Shown piece by piece: positions 17,078 to 26,062 of a DNA stretch of 64,000 nucleotides. A program made the position numbers and the translations under genes. Source of the DNA: Mucilaginibacter tundrae (GTDB taxonomy: Bacteria; Bacteroidota; Bacteroidia; Sphingobacteriales; Sphingobacteriaceae); NCBI RefSeq assembly GCF_013408825.1, contig NZ_JACCBZ010000002.1:434001-498000 (forward strand). Reading direction: 5' to 3'. The notes below the pieces were generated by a model. The model did no database searches and had not been told where the DNA came from. It saw only the letters and a program-made list of their open reading frames with translations. Positions within the stretch are counted from its first letter, which is position 1. Every line of letters begins with the position of its first letter.

Positions 17078-20020
17078 ATGTACCTAAACGTCCATTCCCA
17101 TTATAGCCTCCGCTATGGCACCATGTCGATACCCAACGTAATCGATGAAGCCGTGTCGCGTGGTATCACGCAAATGGTGCTGACAGATATTAATAACTCG
17201 ACGGGCATTATGGAGTTTATGCGGGAATGTGATGAAAACGGCATCAAACCCATTGCGGGATTGGAATTCCGTAAAGACAAAAAACTGCTCTATATCGGGA
17301 TAGCCCAAAACAAGGAAGGCATGAGGGAACTCAATGAGTTCCTGACAGTGCATAACCTTGAGAAAAAGGAATTGCCGGAAACTGCGCCTGCGCTTAAAAA
17401 AGCTTTTATGGTTTATCCCTATGGGTACACCGGCGAATTAAAAGAAAATGAATATCTCGGTATCCGCTTTGACCAGTTACACCAACTGTATAAAAAAGAC
17501 CTGTCCGCTATCAGGGAAAAGCTGCTGGCCTTACAGCCGGTGTTTGTTGCGGATAAAATTGAATACCGCCTTCACGAATACTTGCGAGCCATCGACCTGA
17601 ACACTTTGCTGACCATGGTAGGTCCTGAAGATAAATGCCGGCCTACGGATATGTTCCTGGCATCGGGTAAGCTGGAAGCCAGTTATGCCAAATACGCGTT
17701 TATATTGGACAATACCCGCAACCTGATGAACCGCTGCGTGATGGATTATCCAAAAGGCCGGATCAATCTGAACAGGTTAACGTTTACCGGGAATAAAAAA
17801 AATGATAAAGAGCTACTGGAGAAACTGGCCCTCAGCGGCATGGACTACCGTTATGGCAAATACCATAAAGAGGCGCTGAAACAGGTAAAGCATGAACTGA
17901 AGGTCATCTATGAACTGGATTTTTGTGCTTATTTCCTGATCACCTGGGATATTATCCGCTTCTCGATGTCGCAGGGCTATTACCATGTAGGCCGTGGCTC
18001 CGGCGCAAACAGTATCGTGGCTTATTGCCTGCGGATCACCGATGTCGACCCGATAGAACTGGACCTGTATTTTGAGCGTTTTTTGAACGCCAAACGCACA
18101 TCGCCGCCCGATTTTGATATTGATTATTCCTGGGACGAACGTGAAGAGGTTCAGGATTACATTTTCAAAAGGTACGGCAGTAAGCATGTGGCGCTGTTGG
18201 GCACCATGTCAACATTTAAGGACCGTAGCGTTATCCGGGAGATCGGTAAAGTCATGGGCCTGCCCAAATCAGAAATCGATGGCTTCACCGACCCAACCCG
18301 TGCGACGTTCAACCAGGATAATGTCGTTTTTAAAAAGATCACGACTATTCACCAAATGATGGCGAATATGCCCAACCAGCGTTCGATCCATGCAGGCGGT
18401 GTATTGATCTCGGAAGAACCCATTACTTATTACACCGCGCTTGACCTGCCGCCAAAGGGCATGGCTACCGTGCAATGGGATATGTATGAAGCGGAAAAGA
18501 TAGGTTATGATAAATATGATATTTTAAGCCAGCGGGGGATCGGGCATATCAAGCAGGCAGTAAAACTGATCGAAGAAAACCAGGGGCGGCGGATCGATAT
18601 TCACGATGTGAAAGCATTTATGAAGGACCCGAAGGTCAACGCGCAATTGAAATCGGGTAAAACCATTGGCTGTTTTTATACGGAATCGCCCGCCATGATA
18701 CAATTGATCATCAAGCTGGGCTGCGATAATTACCTGACGTTGGTCGCGGCCAGTTCTATCATACGGCCTGGTGTGGCCAGTTCAGGAATGATGGGGACCT
18801 TTATCAAATACCATCATGCCCCCGACCAGGTGCAATACCTGCACCCGGTGATGGAGGAACAGCTAAAGGAAACTTACGGCGTGATGGTTTACCAGGAGGA
18901 TGTGATTAAGGTTTGTATTCATTTTGCGGGGATGGACGGCACAGATGCCGATATTTTGCGGAGGGGCATGAGCGGCAAATATCGCTCAAAGATCGAGTTT
19001 GAAAGGTTGGTGGAACGATTCCATCAGGAAGCGATCAAATTAGGCCGTCCTGGAGAGGTCGTAAAGGAAGTATGGCGGCAGGTATCCTCTTTTGCAGGCT
19101 ACAGTTTTTCCAAGGCACATTCCGCCAGCTTCGCGGTAGAAAGTTATCAGAGCCTGTTTTTAAAAACCTATTATCCCAGGGAATTTATGGTGGCCGTACT
19201 GAATAATTACGGGGGGTTTTACAACCGGTTTTTATATGTAATTGAACTGGTCAATTCGGGCGCGGTGGTTCATTTACCTTGTGTTAACCATAGTGACAGT
19301 ACGGTTAATATTTCGGGTATCGATGCCTACCTCGGCTTTGTAGGTGTACACGGGCTGGATGGGACTTTTATCGAGCGCATTCCGGAGGAACGCAGGCAAA
19401 ACGGGCCCTACCTCAATATGGAGGACCTGGTAAAACGGACAGGGCTTGGATTGGAACAAACGATAATCCTGATCCGCGTCGGTGCTTTACGGTTTACGGG
19501 CCAGAGTAAAAAGGAATTGCTTTGGAAAGTTCACCGTCTGATGGATACTTCCGTAAAGCCGACTAACGAATTGGCATTATTTAATGTAGAGGCAAAATGT
19601 TATCAGCTGCCGGAACTGATCAATACCAGGCTGGAAAACGCCTATCATGAATTGGAAATCCTTGGATTCCCGGTCAGCATGAGCATGTTTGATTTGTTGG
19701 AAACGGAATACCGGGGAGAAATTTATGCCGATGATCTGATTAATCATATCGGGCAAACGGTAAAGATGGTGGGTTTATTTGTATGCGAAAAGACAGTACC
19801 TACTAAAAATAACAAGCGGATGTGGTTCGGCGCTTTCCTGGACGTGGAAGGGAACTTTTTTCATACTACGCATTTTCCTAATACGACACCTGCCTATCCC
19901 TTCCGTGGAGCAGGGTGTTACCTGCTCCTGGGCAAGGTTGTTGAAGATTTCGGCTGTCCGAGTATAGAAGTAACGAAGATCGCGAAACTGCCGATATTAG
20001 GCAACCCGGTGATGGAATAG
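17078..20020 (+). CDS. DnaE-type DNA polymerase III alpha subunit (DnaE2-like, mobile)
   Basis: A 980-aa C-family polymerase, shorter than a housekeeping alpha subunit (usually about 1160-1500 aa). The N-terminal PHP domain starts with NVHSHYSLRYGT. The palm has GRGSGANSIVAY at about residue 308 and the catalytic Asp pair in PDFDIDYSW at about 344-350. Further on are IHAGGVLIS, the SFSKAHSASFAVESYQ segment, a HhH region and a C-terminal OB-like domain. Its size and its place directly behind a Y-family polymerase fit the error-prone DnaE2/ImuC class. As a second alpha subunit in a mobile region it probably acts in lesion bypass during or after transfer. Confidence 0.88.
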   Translation: MYLNVHSHYSLRYGTMSIPNVIDEAVSRGITQMVLTDINNSTGIMEFMRECDENGIKPIAGLEFRKDKKLLYIGIAQNKEGMRELNEFLTVHNLEKKELPETAPALKKAFMVYPYGYTGELKENEYLGIRFDQLHQLYKKDLSAIREKLLALQPVFVADKIEYRLHEYLRAIDLNTLLTMVGPEDKCRPTDMFLASGKLEASYAKYAFILDNTRNLMNRCVMDYPKGRINLNRLTFTGNKKNDKELLEKLALSGMDYRYGKYHKEALKQVKHELKVIYELDFCAYFLITWDIIRFSMSQGYYHVGRGSGANSIVAYCLRITDVDPIELDLYFERFLNAKRTSPPDFDIDYSWDEREEVQDYIFKRYGSKHVALLGTMSTFKDRSVIREIGKVMGLPKSEIDGFTDPTRATFNQDNVVFKKITTIHQMMANMPNQRSIHAGGVLISEEPITYYTALDLPPKGMATVQWDMYEAEKIGYDKYDILSQRGIGHIKQAVKLIEENQGRRIDIHDVKAFMKDPKVNAQLKSGKTIGCFYTESPAMIQLIIKLGCDNYLTLVAASSIIRPGVASSGMMGTFIKYHHAPDQVQYLHPVMEEQLKETYGVMVYQEDVIKVCIHFAGMDGTDADILRRGMSGKYRSKIEFERLVERFHQEAIKLGRPGEVVKEVWRQVSSFAGYSFSKAHSASFAVESYQSLFLKTYYPREFMVAVLNNYGGFYNRFLYVIELVNSGAVVHLPCVNHSDSTVNISGIDAYLGFVGVHGLDGTFIERIPEERRQNGPYLNMEDLVKRTGLGLEQTIILIRVGALRFTGQSKKELLWKVHRLMDTSVKPTNELALFNVEAKCYQLPELINTRLENAYHELEILGFPVSMSMFDLLETEYRGEIYADDLINHIGQTVKMVGLFVCEKTVPTKNNKRMWFGAFLDVEGNFFHTTHFPNTTPAYPFRGAGCYLLLGKVVEDFGCPSIEVTKIAKLPILGNPVME

Positions 20021-20123
20021 CGTGTCAATTAATTATAAATAGGTATTTATGATTTGCTTGAGCAAGGTTGTTTTAAGGAAGCTTATTCATTTTTCCCTGC
20101 AAATTAGATGCGGTTAAAATAGA

Positions 20124-20196
20124 AAGGTCCTAGCACTCGCTGCCCGGACCTTCCAAACCTAAACCTTATCACAATTAGATAAGCGAGATGCTTATC
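20124..20196 (-). terminator. Conserved 3' element, copy 2 (two hairpins around AACCTAAACCTTATCACAAT)
   Basis: Read on the minus strand: hairpin GATAAGC/GCTTATC, then the conserved 20-mer, then hairpin AAGGTCC/GGACCTT with a 15-base loop, followed by a T-rich stretch (TCTATTTTA). It lies 35 bp downstream of the 75-aa gene that ends the long tra transcript, so it is a good candidate for that operon's terminator. The 20-mer is identical to that at 52333-52352. Confidence 0.6.
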
Positions 20197-20230
20197 GTTG
20201 TAAGGCCGGCAAATTACTAAATTTCATGGG

Positions 20231-20458
20231 TTAACGGTTACGGCTACGCAGATGCGTCCACATATAATTCTCAAAAAGCTGTTCCCTGGAACGGCGTGCC
20301 GCTTCTTTTTTAGCCCGCTTGTGATAAAACCAAATAAAGAGAGCCCATATACCGAAAGCAACAGCAAAGAGCGGAAACGGATTCTTCATATTCATAGCAC
20401 CCAACAGGGCACCTGCTGAAATGAGTAAGGTAAGAATAAAATACAAAGTGGTTTTCAT
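20231..20458 (-). CDS. Small two-helix membrane protein, 75 aa (paralogue of 9058-9285)
   Basis: Same length and layout as the protein at 9058-9285: two membrane helices (about residues 3-22 and 30-46), then a basic Arg/Lys-rich tail. Most hydrophobic positions and the GALLGA and FAVAFGIW blocks are shared. It is the last gene of the conjugation operon, as its paralogue is the last of the PRTRC operon. The function is unknown; the repeated terminal position hints at a membrane accessory for both modules. Confidence 0.7.
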   Translation of the reverse strand: MKTTLYFILTLLISAGALLGAMNMKNPFPLFAVAFGIWALFIWFYHKRAKKEAARRSREQLFENYMWTHLRSRNR

Positions 20459-20518
20459 AGCTTTAATACAGGAAAATACAAAAAAAAATATACTTGGAAA
20501 GCCTATTTTTAAAAAAGT

Positions 20519-21028
20519 TTAATTGAGTTCGTAAACCCGGTTATGCTGCCTGGCTTCGTTAACCCGCTCCCTTAAAGTGTCAACAATGTCAGAATAAGGA
20601 ATGCCGCGCAGCCAGATGACAGGATTCTCCGGGTCGGTACCCTTCAGCGTTAGATCCATTAAGCAGAATATTTGCAGTAAAAAAGATTGCGTAATGACAT
20701 AATCCTTTACGCGCCATAATTCTACCTGGTCAATTTTCCGAAAAAATATACCGCGCTGAATACGGATTATCCCTGGCGTGATGATATAGCGCACCCTTAA
20801 GATATAGGCAAAACGGTACCAGGCAAAGAGCATGATGGTGATGCTAACCCAGACCAGTACCGGAAAATAACGAGCGGCAAGAAAAAGGAAGCCGGTGGCG
20901 GCTATAAGTAGCGGGACTGTTTTTATAAAGGCAAAGATCGTCGCGGGCCTTATCGTAATGATCTCAGGCGGTGTGAATTCTTGTTCCATGACTAATTGGT
21001 TAAAAATTGGTGGCTTTGAGTTGGTCAA
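20519..21028 (-). CDS. PH-domain (bPH2-like) membrane protein
   Basis: A 169-aa protein with two adjacent membrane helices at about residues 35-75, followed by a segment typical of bacterial PH/DUF304 domains: RYIITPGIIRIQRGIFFRKIDQVELWRV with the DLTLKGTDP...WLRGI end. It overlaps the upstream gene if the first ATG is used; an internal ATG at 20989 (MEQEFTPPE) avoids most of that overlap and may be the real start. Such proteins are poorly characterised. Its place after ArdC and DUF4099 genes makes it an accessory gene of the element. Confidence 0.75.
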   Translation of the reverse strand: MTNSKPPIFNQLVMEQEFTPPEIITIRPATIFAFIKTVPLLIAATGFLFLAARYFPVLVWVSITIMLFAWYRFAYILRVRYIITPGIIRIQRGIFFRKIDQVELWRVKDYVITQSFLLQIFCLMDLTLKGTDPENPVIWLRGIPYSDIVDTLRERVNEARQHNRVYELN

Positions 21029-21590
21029 GCCAGCAATCAGTGTTTTTGGGTTTGTATGTTTTGATGTTAAAGCGGTACTTACTTATTTTTTCAAACGTGT
21101 TTAGGCTGAAGCGATCCTGTGGAATAGTATACTTCTCCTGGCGGAAACGGATGTGTACGAACTCACCGGTGAGGCTGACTGACACAGGCAAGCGGCGGAT
21201 CGCGGCGGCAACTTTTAAATCGCGAATTCTGCCAAGAATATCCCGGTTAAAAACCAATGAATACGACTTTTGCGGCGGCAAGCAGCATTCCATCTCGCCT
21301 GCAAGGAACAATAACCGGTCAAAATAAGGGTAGGCTGAACTATTCAGGCTGAGAAAACTAATGGCTTCCATGGCGTTATCACAATAGAATACCTGCCGGA
21401 TCATAGCCGTATTCGCGTTACCCGCCTGCCACAAACCCTTAACGGGAACCCGGTGAAAGGCGAAACCAAAATGTTCCGCCTCGTCACCATACCAAAAGAT
21501 CATGTTCCCTATTTCATCCGTCGTATAATAGGGTTCAAAAAAATCCTGCACGGCAAGCGGCACACCCAGTTTTGTTAAAAAAGGATGCAT
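21000..21590 (-). CDS. Hypothetical ICE-associated protein, 196 aa
   Basis: A soluble protein with no recognised catalytic motif. Segments such as MIFWYGDEAEHFGFAFHRVP and ALAWxx-free, Ser-rich SLNSSAYPYFDRLLFLAG resemble Toprim-like helper proteins of Bacteroidota conjugative elements, but the similarity is only general. It starts one base from the end of the DUF4099-type gene, so it is co-transcribed with the tra-distal accessory genes. Confidence 0.55.
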   Translation of the reverse strand: MHPFLTKLGVPLAVQDFFEPYYTTDEIGNMIFWYGDEAEHFGFAFHRVPVKGLWQAGNANTAMIRQVFYCDNAMEAISFLSLNSSAYPYFDRLLFLAGEMECCLPPQKSYSLVFNRDILGRIRDLKVAAAIRRLPVSVSLTGEFVHIRFRQEKYTIPQDRFSLNTFEKISKYRFNIKTYKPKNTDCWLDQLKATNF

Positions 21591-22390
21591 CAGCGGGAAC
21601 GGCCCGTGCGTGTATAACCACGTTCCTGCTCGTCCTTCGGCGAAGGCTGCCGGCCCTCTTTCGCCACGCGCTCATGCGCCTGCATGTTTTCAAAGGCCAG
21701 GTTATACCCTTTGCCGTTTTTGGCAGCATCCTTTTCGTCCCTTGTGCGGTTGAATAGGGCGTTCAGCCCTTTGTGTACCACATAAGATAAACCGCCATCC
21801 ACCAAAAGCGACGCAATCAGCGCCAGTTTATTCGAGCGAATGCCATGGCGGTCGGTTGCAGTATACTGAAATGCAGTGCCATCGGCAAGCTCCACGGTTT
21901 TTCCTTTCCGGTAACGCTCTTTTTGTTCCAGAGATAAATACTCGCTGTTGATCATGTCCGGTACCAGAATTTTGGCGGTATCGGTAATAATGAATTCATT
22001 CGTATCCTTATCAAATTCGATCAGCAGGTCCTTTGGCTTGCCTTCTTCGTCAAAAAGAAAATGTTCAATATTAGCTACTTCACCTTTTTCCAGCTTTTCT
22101 ACCTCGCTATCGGTTAAGAACGACGGAGATTCGGGCCGCCTGTAGATCGGGTGTACCAACAGGTCCAGCTTACCATCCTCTGTTTGTTTCAGCGATAATT
22201 TGGCATCCAGCGCCTCGATGTGCACACCGTCGGCTACCAGGTTTTCCAGGCGGAGCATACCAGTGCGATTGCCGGAAAGCAAGGCACGGATATCTTCTTC
22301 GTGCAGGTTGAGCCGGCCATTTTTAGTCAGCCCTATTTTCTCCAATTCCAATAAAGGAATTTCCTGCTCCTTAAATGTTTGCTGTGTCAT
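21590..22390 (-). CDS. DUF4099/DUF3945-type ICE accessory protein
   Basis: A 266-aa protein. It has an N-terminal LEKIGLTKNGRLNLHEEDIRALLSG-type segment and a middle VHPIYRRPESPSFLTDSEVEKL block. Both fit the DUF4099/DUF3945 family common in Bacteroidota conjugative elements. The C-terminus is charged and Arg-rich. The biochemical role is unknown; these proteins usually sit near ArdC and topoisomerase genes. Here it follows ArdC by 10 bp. Confidence 0.75.
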   Translation of the reverse strand: MTQQTFKEQEIPLLELEKIGLTKNGRLNLHEEDIRALLSGNRTGMLRLENLVADGVHIEALDAKLSLKQTEDGKLDLLVHPIYRRPESPSFLTDSEVEKLEKGEVANIEHFLFDEEGKPKDLLIEFDKDTNEFIITDTAKILVPDMINSEYLSLEQKERYRKGKTVELADGTAFQYTATDRHGIRSNKLALIASLLVDGGLSYVVHKGLNALFNRTRDEKDAAKNGKGYNLAFENMQAHERVAKEGRQPSPKDEQERGYTRTGRSR

Positions 22391-22400
22391 AATTAATTAA

Positions 22401-23600
22401 TTAGCGTTTCATTTTATAACCGGTGCTTTCTGCTTCAGCCAATTCCTGTTCCATTCCCTCGCTGAGATTTTGTTCCTGCTCCTGTGCCTGCGGGTTATTG
22501 CGCGCATTCAATAGGGAATTATAAAGGCCGTCTTTGGGACTCACCTTGGTTTTTTTGCCATCCTCGTCGGTCACCGAAGTTTTACCTTTGACCGTTTCGC
22601 CAACCGTATAGGTCTTATCATTATAGGGGATTACCTCCCCGGCATTCAGCGTCTTTAAGCTGACCTTTTCTGTGGCTTCTATTTGTTGTTCCCTTTTTTG
22701 CTCGAAGCCGATCACGAAATCGAAGATCTTCTGGGCATCTGCGGAGGCCTTGAAAACCTCGTTGGGCTCTTTTTGCAACACCTCTATCCAGTTATCGACA
22801 TAGGCGGCATGCTGGCCGAAGTCATGACCGATATTGAGTTCGCTGCCGATCATCAGTGAGGCGATCTCGGCGCGAAGTTCCTCGCGCGCATAATCAGGCG
22901 TACCGAACCGGTCGTTCATTTTCCGGTCAAGCCGACTCTCATGTCCGCTCCAGTGGCCCAGTTCATGCAAAGCCGTTGCATAATATTTGGCGGCGGCGGC
23001 GAATTGCTCTTTTTTTGGTAACTGGATAAAATCCCCGGATGTCCGGTAAAAAGCTTCATTGCCGCCGTGCCTGATCTCTGCTTTGCTGTCGGCTAAAATC
23101 ATTTCGGCACGCTCTATGGGTGTCCATTGCTGCGCAGCTATTTTCTCTCCATAGGCTTCCTTCCATTCCGGGATGCCCTTGATCTGCTGGCCGTTAAACA
23201 CAAAGGCGGTGGTGATGATGGGCTTGTCCAGTTTGACGGTCTGGGTTTGCGGCTTGCCGTTCTCTTTTAGTACGGGCTGCCCCTTATCATCCAATACCGG
23301 GCGTATATCCGTTTGCTTGACAAAGTTGATCAGCGTGGCTTTGGCGCCTTTTTCTACGGTCCAATGGTTAAATGAAGCTTGTTTAAGCGTCATCCAGCGC
23401 GGATCGTCACGGCCCTGCATGGCCAGCCAAAGGGCGTTCATGCCCCGGTAATTTTTACCGGTGGTTGGGTTGAGCGGGGTAAAATAACCGGCTGAATTGT
23501 CGTTCGTCCAGGGTTTTTGAAAGGGCGATGTGCCGGCTTTCAGTTCGGCGATGAGCTTCTCTGCGATCTGCTCATGAAGGGGTTTAAAATTTGTAGGCAT
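22401..23600 (-). CDS. ArdC-like antirestriction protein with zincin domain
   Basis: About 399 aa from the ATG at 23600 (MPTNFKPLHEQ); the frame is open further upstream to 23657 but that would overlap the next gene. The N-terminal ArdC ssDNA-binding domain runs from LHEQIAEKLIAEL to the WTVEKGAKATLINF segment. A zincin-like metallopeptidase domain follows with ALHELGHWSGH (HExxH-type HELGH near residue 205) and LRAEIASLMIG downstream. ArdC-type proteins protect incoming single-stranded DNA from restriction. The C-terminal 90 residues are polar and Gln/Glu-rich. It belongs to the ICE leading-region accessory genes. Confidence 0.88.
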   Translation of the reverse strand: MPTNFKPLHEQIAEKLIAELKAGTSPFQKPWTNDNSAGYFTPLNPTTGKNYRGMNALWLAMQGRDDPRWMTLKQASFNHWTVEKGAKATLINFVKQTDIRPVLDDKGQPVLKENGKPQTQTVKLDKPIITTAFVFNGQQIKGIPEWKEAYGEKIAAQQWTPIERAEMILADSKAEIRHGGNEAFYRTSGDFIQLPKKEQFAAAAKYYATALHELGHWSGHESRLDRKMNDRFGTPDYAREELRAEIASLMIGSELNIGHDFGQHAAYVDNWIEVLQKEPNEVFKASADAQKIFDFVIGFEQKREQQIEATEKVSLKTLNAGEVIPYNDKTYTVGETVKGKTSVTDEDGKKTKVSPKDGLYNSLLNARNNPQAQEQEQNLSEGMEQELAEAESTGYKMKR

Positions 23601-23611
23601 GATAAATGAAA

Positions 23612-24037
23612 TTAGTTCAAGATGTTGATTAGAAATTTTAAGGGGTCGATATAGCATCCGTGGAATTGCACCGCAAAATGCAGATGCTCGCCGGTCGTCC
23701 GGCCAGTCAAGCCGCTTAGCCCAATAGGTGTTCCGGCTTTCACACTATCTTCCCGGAAAACAAAGATTTGGGAAAGGTGTCCATAAGTAGTGGTGAAATC
23801 CTCGTGTTCCAGTTTGATGTAAAGTCCCAGGAATGGATCAAAGGCTATTCGTTTCACCGTTCCCGGCAGTACGGCAAATACCGTATCACTGCGCGCACGC
23901 AGGTCGATGCCTGCATGGTAGCTATATTTACCAGTTATGGGATGGATACGGTACCCATAAGGCGATGTCAGGCAAATATGCTTTAAGGGTAGGCATGCGA
24001 TGGCGCCTGCTGTTACCAAAAGTTTAACAAAGTGCAT
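23612..24037 (-). CDS. M23-family (LytM) peptidoglycan endopeptidase
   Basis: A 141-aa exported protein with an N-terminal hydrophobic segment. Its M23 domain carries SPYGYRIHPITGKYSYHAGIDL (H-x3-D) near residue 45 and GEHLHFAV (HxH) near 115. In conjugation loci such an enzyme opens the cell wall for the secretion channel. It sits between the VirD4 coupling gene and ArdC, consistent with that job. The short length means the catalytic domain alone, without extra binding modules. Confidence 0.88.
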   Translation of the reverse strand: MHFVKLLVTAGAIACLPLKHICLTSPYGYRIHPITGKYSYHAGIDLRARSDTVFAVLPGTVKRIAFDPFLGLYIKLEHEDFTTTYGHLSQIFVFREDSVKAGTPIGLSGLTGRTTGEHLHFAVQFHGCYIDPLKFLINILN

Positions 24038-24042
24038 TGGAT

Positions 24043-26058
24043 TTATTTTTTAATAACAGCCTTAGCCGTTTTTGGCGCTGTAGTGACAGTTTCGGGCGGT
24101 TTGCGGAATATCTTCACGATATTTTCCACCTCATTTGTAATTCGCGTAAAGTTTTGGCGGAGGATCTCGTCCTTTTTGCCGTTAAAGTCATAATAGACCG
24201 GCAATTCTTTATAGCCTGCTTCTTCTAACTGAATAGCTTTGCTATCCAAATTCACGCGGCAATGGATGGCCGAGGTGTCAAATTTGCCGGTATAATTTTC
24301 CTGTACATCGGCTGCGATCAACCCTACCATTTCCCCCGTATTGAGCGAGGCCATTTTCCCGGCGGGAATAAGCGCTTCCAGCTTTTCATTGAGCGAAGTC
24401 GAGGTTTTGTTACGGTCGATGGACAGGCTCTCGCCGATCTGCTTGGATTTGCCGAACAGCCGTTCGAGCCAGTCAAGCGTTTCCTTATTACGGACCGACC
24501 CTGCCAATACATTGCCCACGACCGAGGTAATGGTGGCTGCTGTCTCCTTACCGTAATTTTGATTAAGCTGTGGCAACTCCTGCAACCCTAATAATACGGC
24601 CACTTTATTTGAACGCGCTTCTGCTATAAGGTTTTCGATCTTATGCGTGTATAAAGTTGGCATTTCGTCAATGATGAGCGCCGATGGCAGGTTACCTTTG
24701 CTGTTGATGAGCTTGGTCAAGCGGTTCAGCACCACCGAATAGCAAGTGGCATTGATGGCCTGCGTATTAGGATCGTTAGCCATTATCAATATGCCAGGAT
24801 GATCCTTATCCGATATTTTTAAATCGAAATCATCACCGGAAAACACCCAATAACTTTCCTTTGTCGCAACCCGGCTGATGAATATTTTCAGCGTACCGAT
24901 CTGACCTTCTAACTGGTCATAGGCTTTCAGTGTATAGGCGCTTTTGAACGGCGACAATAAAGAAACCAGTTCCGGTTCGGTGAACAGCGTGTTGAAAATA
25001 TCATCATAGGAATGATTCAGAAAGGCCAGCACATGCGGGAAACTGGAATATTTGCCACCGGCATAATGACTCCAGAAATAGATACAGGCTGAAAGAAAGT
25101 TAATCGCTGATTGCGTAAAGAACTGGTCGCTGCCGCCGGATTTATCGCCTTTTTTCATCGCTTCGACCAATCCCTCCGCAGTTTCCGAAGCATCCGCCAG
25201 CGTTCGCAAATAGTCGCTGCGCCAGGGGTTTATTTTGCGGCTGCGCTCCGGGTCATTCAAATTAATGACATGAAAGCTGTGCTTTTTCAGTTTACCCTGC
25301 TGCTTTGCCAGTAAATAATGATAATAGGCTACTTTACCCAAATCGCTGAACTTGTAATCATAAACGCAGGCACAAAATTCCTTGGCGATCAGTTGGCGGA
25401 TAAAGGGATTGACCACGCCAAAACTCTTGCCCGAACCTGGGGTTCCAATAAGCAATGTGCCGCGAAAAGGATTAACGATATTGATCCAGCCGCTGCGGAC
25501 CTTCCCGTCAAAATAAAACAGCATGGGGATATTGACCGAATAAGGTGTTACCACAGGTACGGTCTGCTGCATAAAGCTTTCCGCTTCGCTGTTCCATTTA
25601 TCCTTGCCCAAACCCGACCTGATCATTTTGGACACATTATCCATCGCCACGCTGATCATCAACGCACCAATAAGGGAACAAACCATATAGCCTAAATTGA
25701 ACCAGGTCGTATATTCAAATACCAGCGGTGAAGCCCTATTGTAGTAAAGGATGCTGCCAAAAAATAAAAACACGCCAAGTGTTAGTGGATAAATGATATG
25801 CTTTTTAGGATCGAGGTCGGTTTTCTTTTTGGCTAAAGTACCGATGCTGACCAGGCAGATCAGTAAAAACGTACACAATTTACTGTACACCAGTTCATGG
25901 TAAATGGCGATATGACTCAGCTTTTCCAAAGCATTACTGAAGAAGCCCCAGAATGGGGCTTTCAGATAAATGAATATGCTGGCTTCGAGCGCGATGGATA
26001 TATAAATGGCGCATTGCATGAAGCCATGAAGCTTATGCTGTTCGTGTGTCTCCTCCAT
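24043..26058 (-). CDS. mobC: Type IV coupling protein (VirD4/TraG-like, MobC)
   Basis: A 671-aa AAA+ coupling ATPase. Three or four membrane helices are at about residues 10-130, Walker A GTPGSGKS at about 206-213, and Walker B ALIIDEMPT near 460 followed by the NLIAEARSNKVAVLLGLQEL segment. It links the relaxase-DNA complex to the secretion channel. In CTnDOT this protein is called MobC and is encoded beside mobAB. Here it is separated from mobB by the whole tra operon, directly after traN. Confidence 0.92.
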   Translation of the reverse strand: MEETHEQHKLHGFMQCAIYISIALEASIFIYLKAPFWGFFSNALEKLSHIAIYHELVYSKLCTFLLICLVSIGTLAKKKTDLDPKKHIIYPLTLGVFLFFGSILYYNRASPLVFEYTTWFNLGYMVCSLIGALMISVAMDNVSKMIRSGLGKDKWNSEAESFMQQTVPVVTPYSVNIPMLFYFDGKVRSGWINIVNPFRGTLLIGTPGSGKSFGVVNPFIRQLIAKEFCACVYDYKFSDLGKVAYYHYLLAKQQGKLKKHSFHVINLNDPERSRKINPWRSDYLRTLADASETAEGLVEAMKKGDKSGGSDQFFTQSAINFLSACIYFWSHYAGGKYSSFPHVLAFLNHSYDDIFNTLFTEPELVSLLSPFKSAYTLKAYDQLEGQIGTLKIFISRVATKESYWVFSGDDFDLKISDKDHPGILIMANDPNTQAINATCYSVVLNRLTKLINSKGNLPSALIIDEMPTLYTHKIENLIAEARSNKVAVLLGLQELPQLNQNYGKETAATITSVVGNVLAGSVRNKETLDWLERLFGKSKQIGESLSIDRNKTSTSLNEKLEALIPAGKMASLNTGEMVGLIAADVQENYTGKFDTSAIHCRVNLDSKAIQLEEAGYKELPVYYDFNGKKDEILRQNFTRITNEVENIVKIFRKPPETVTTAPKTAKAVIKK

Positions 26059-26062
26059 AATC

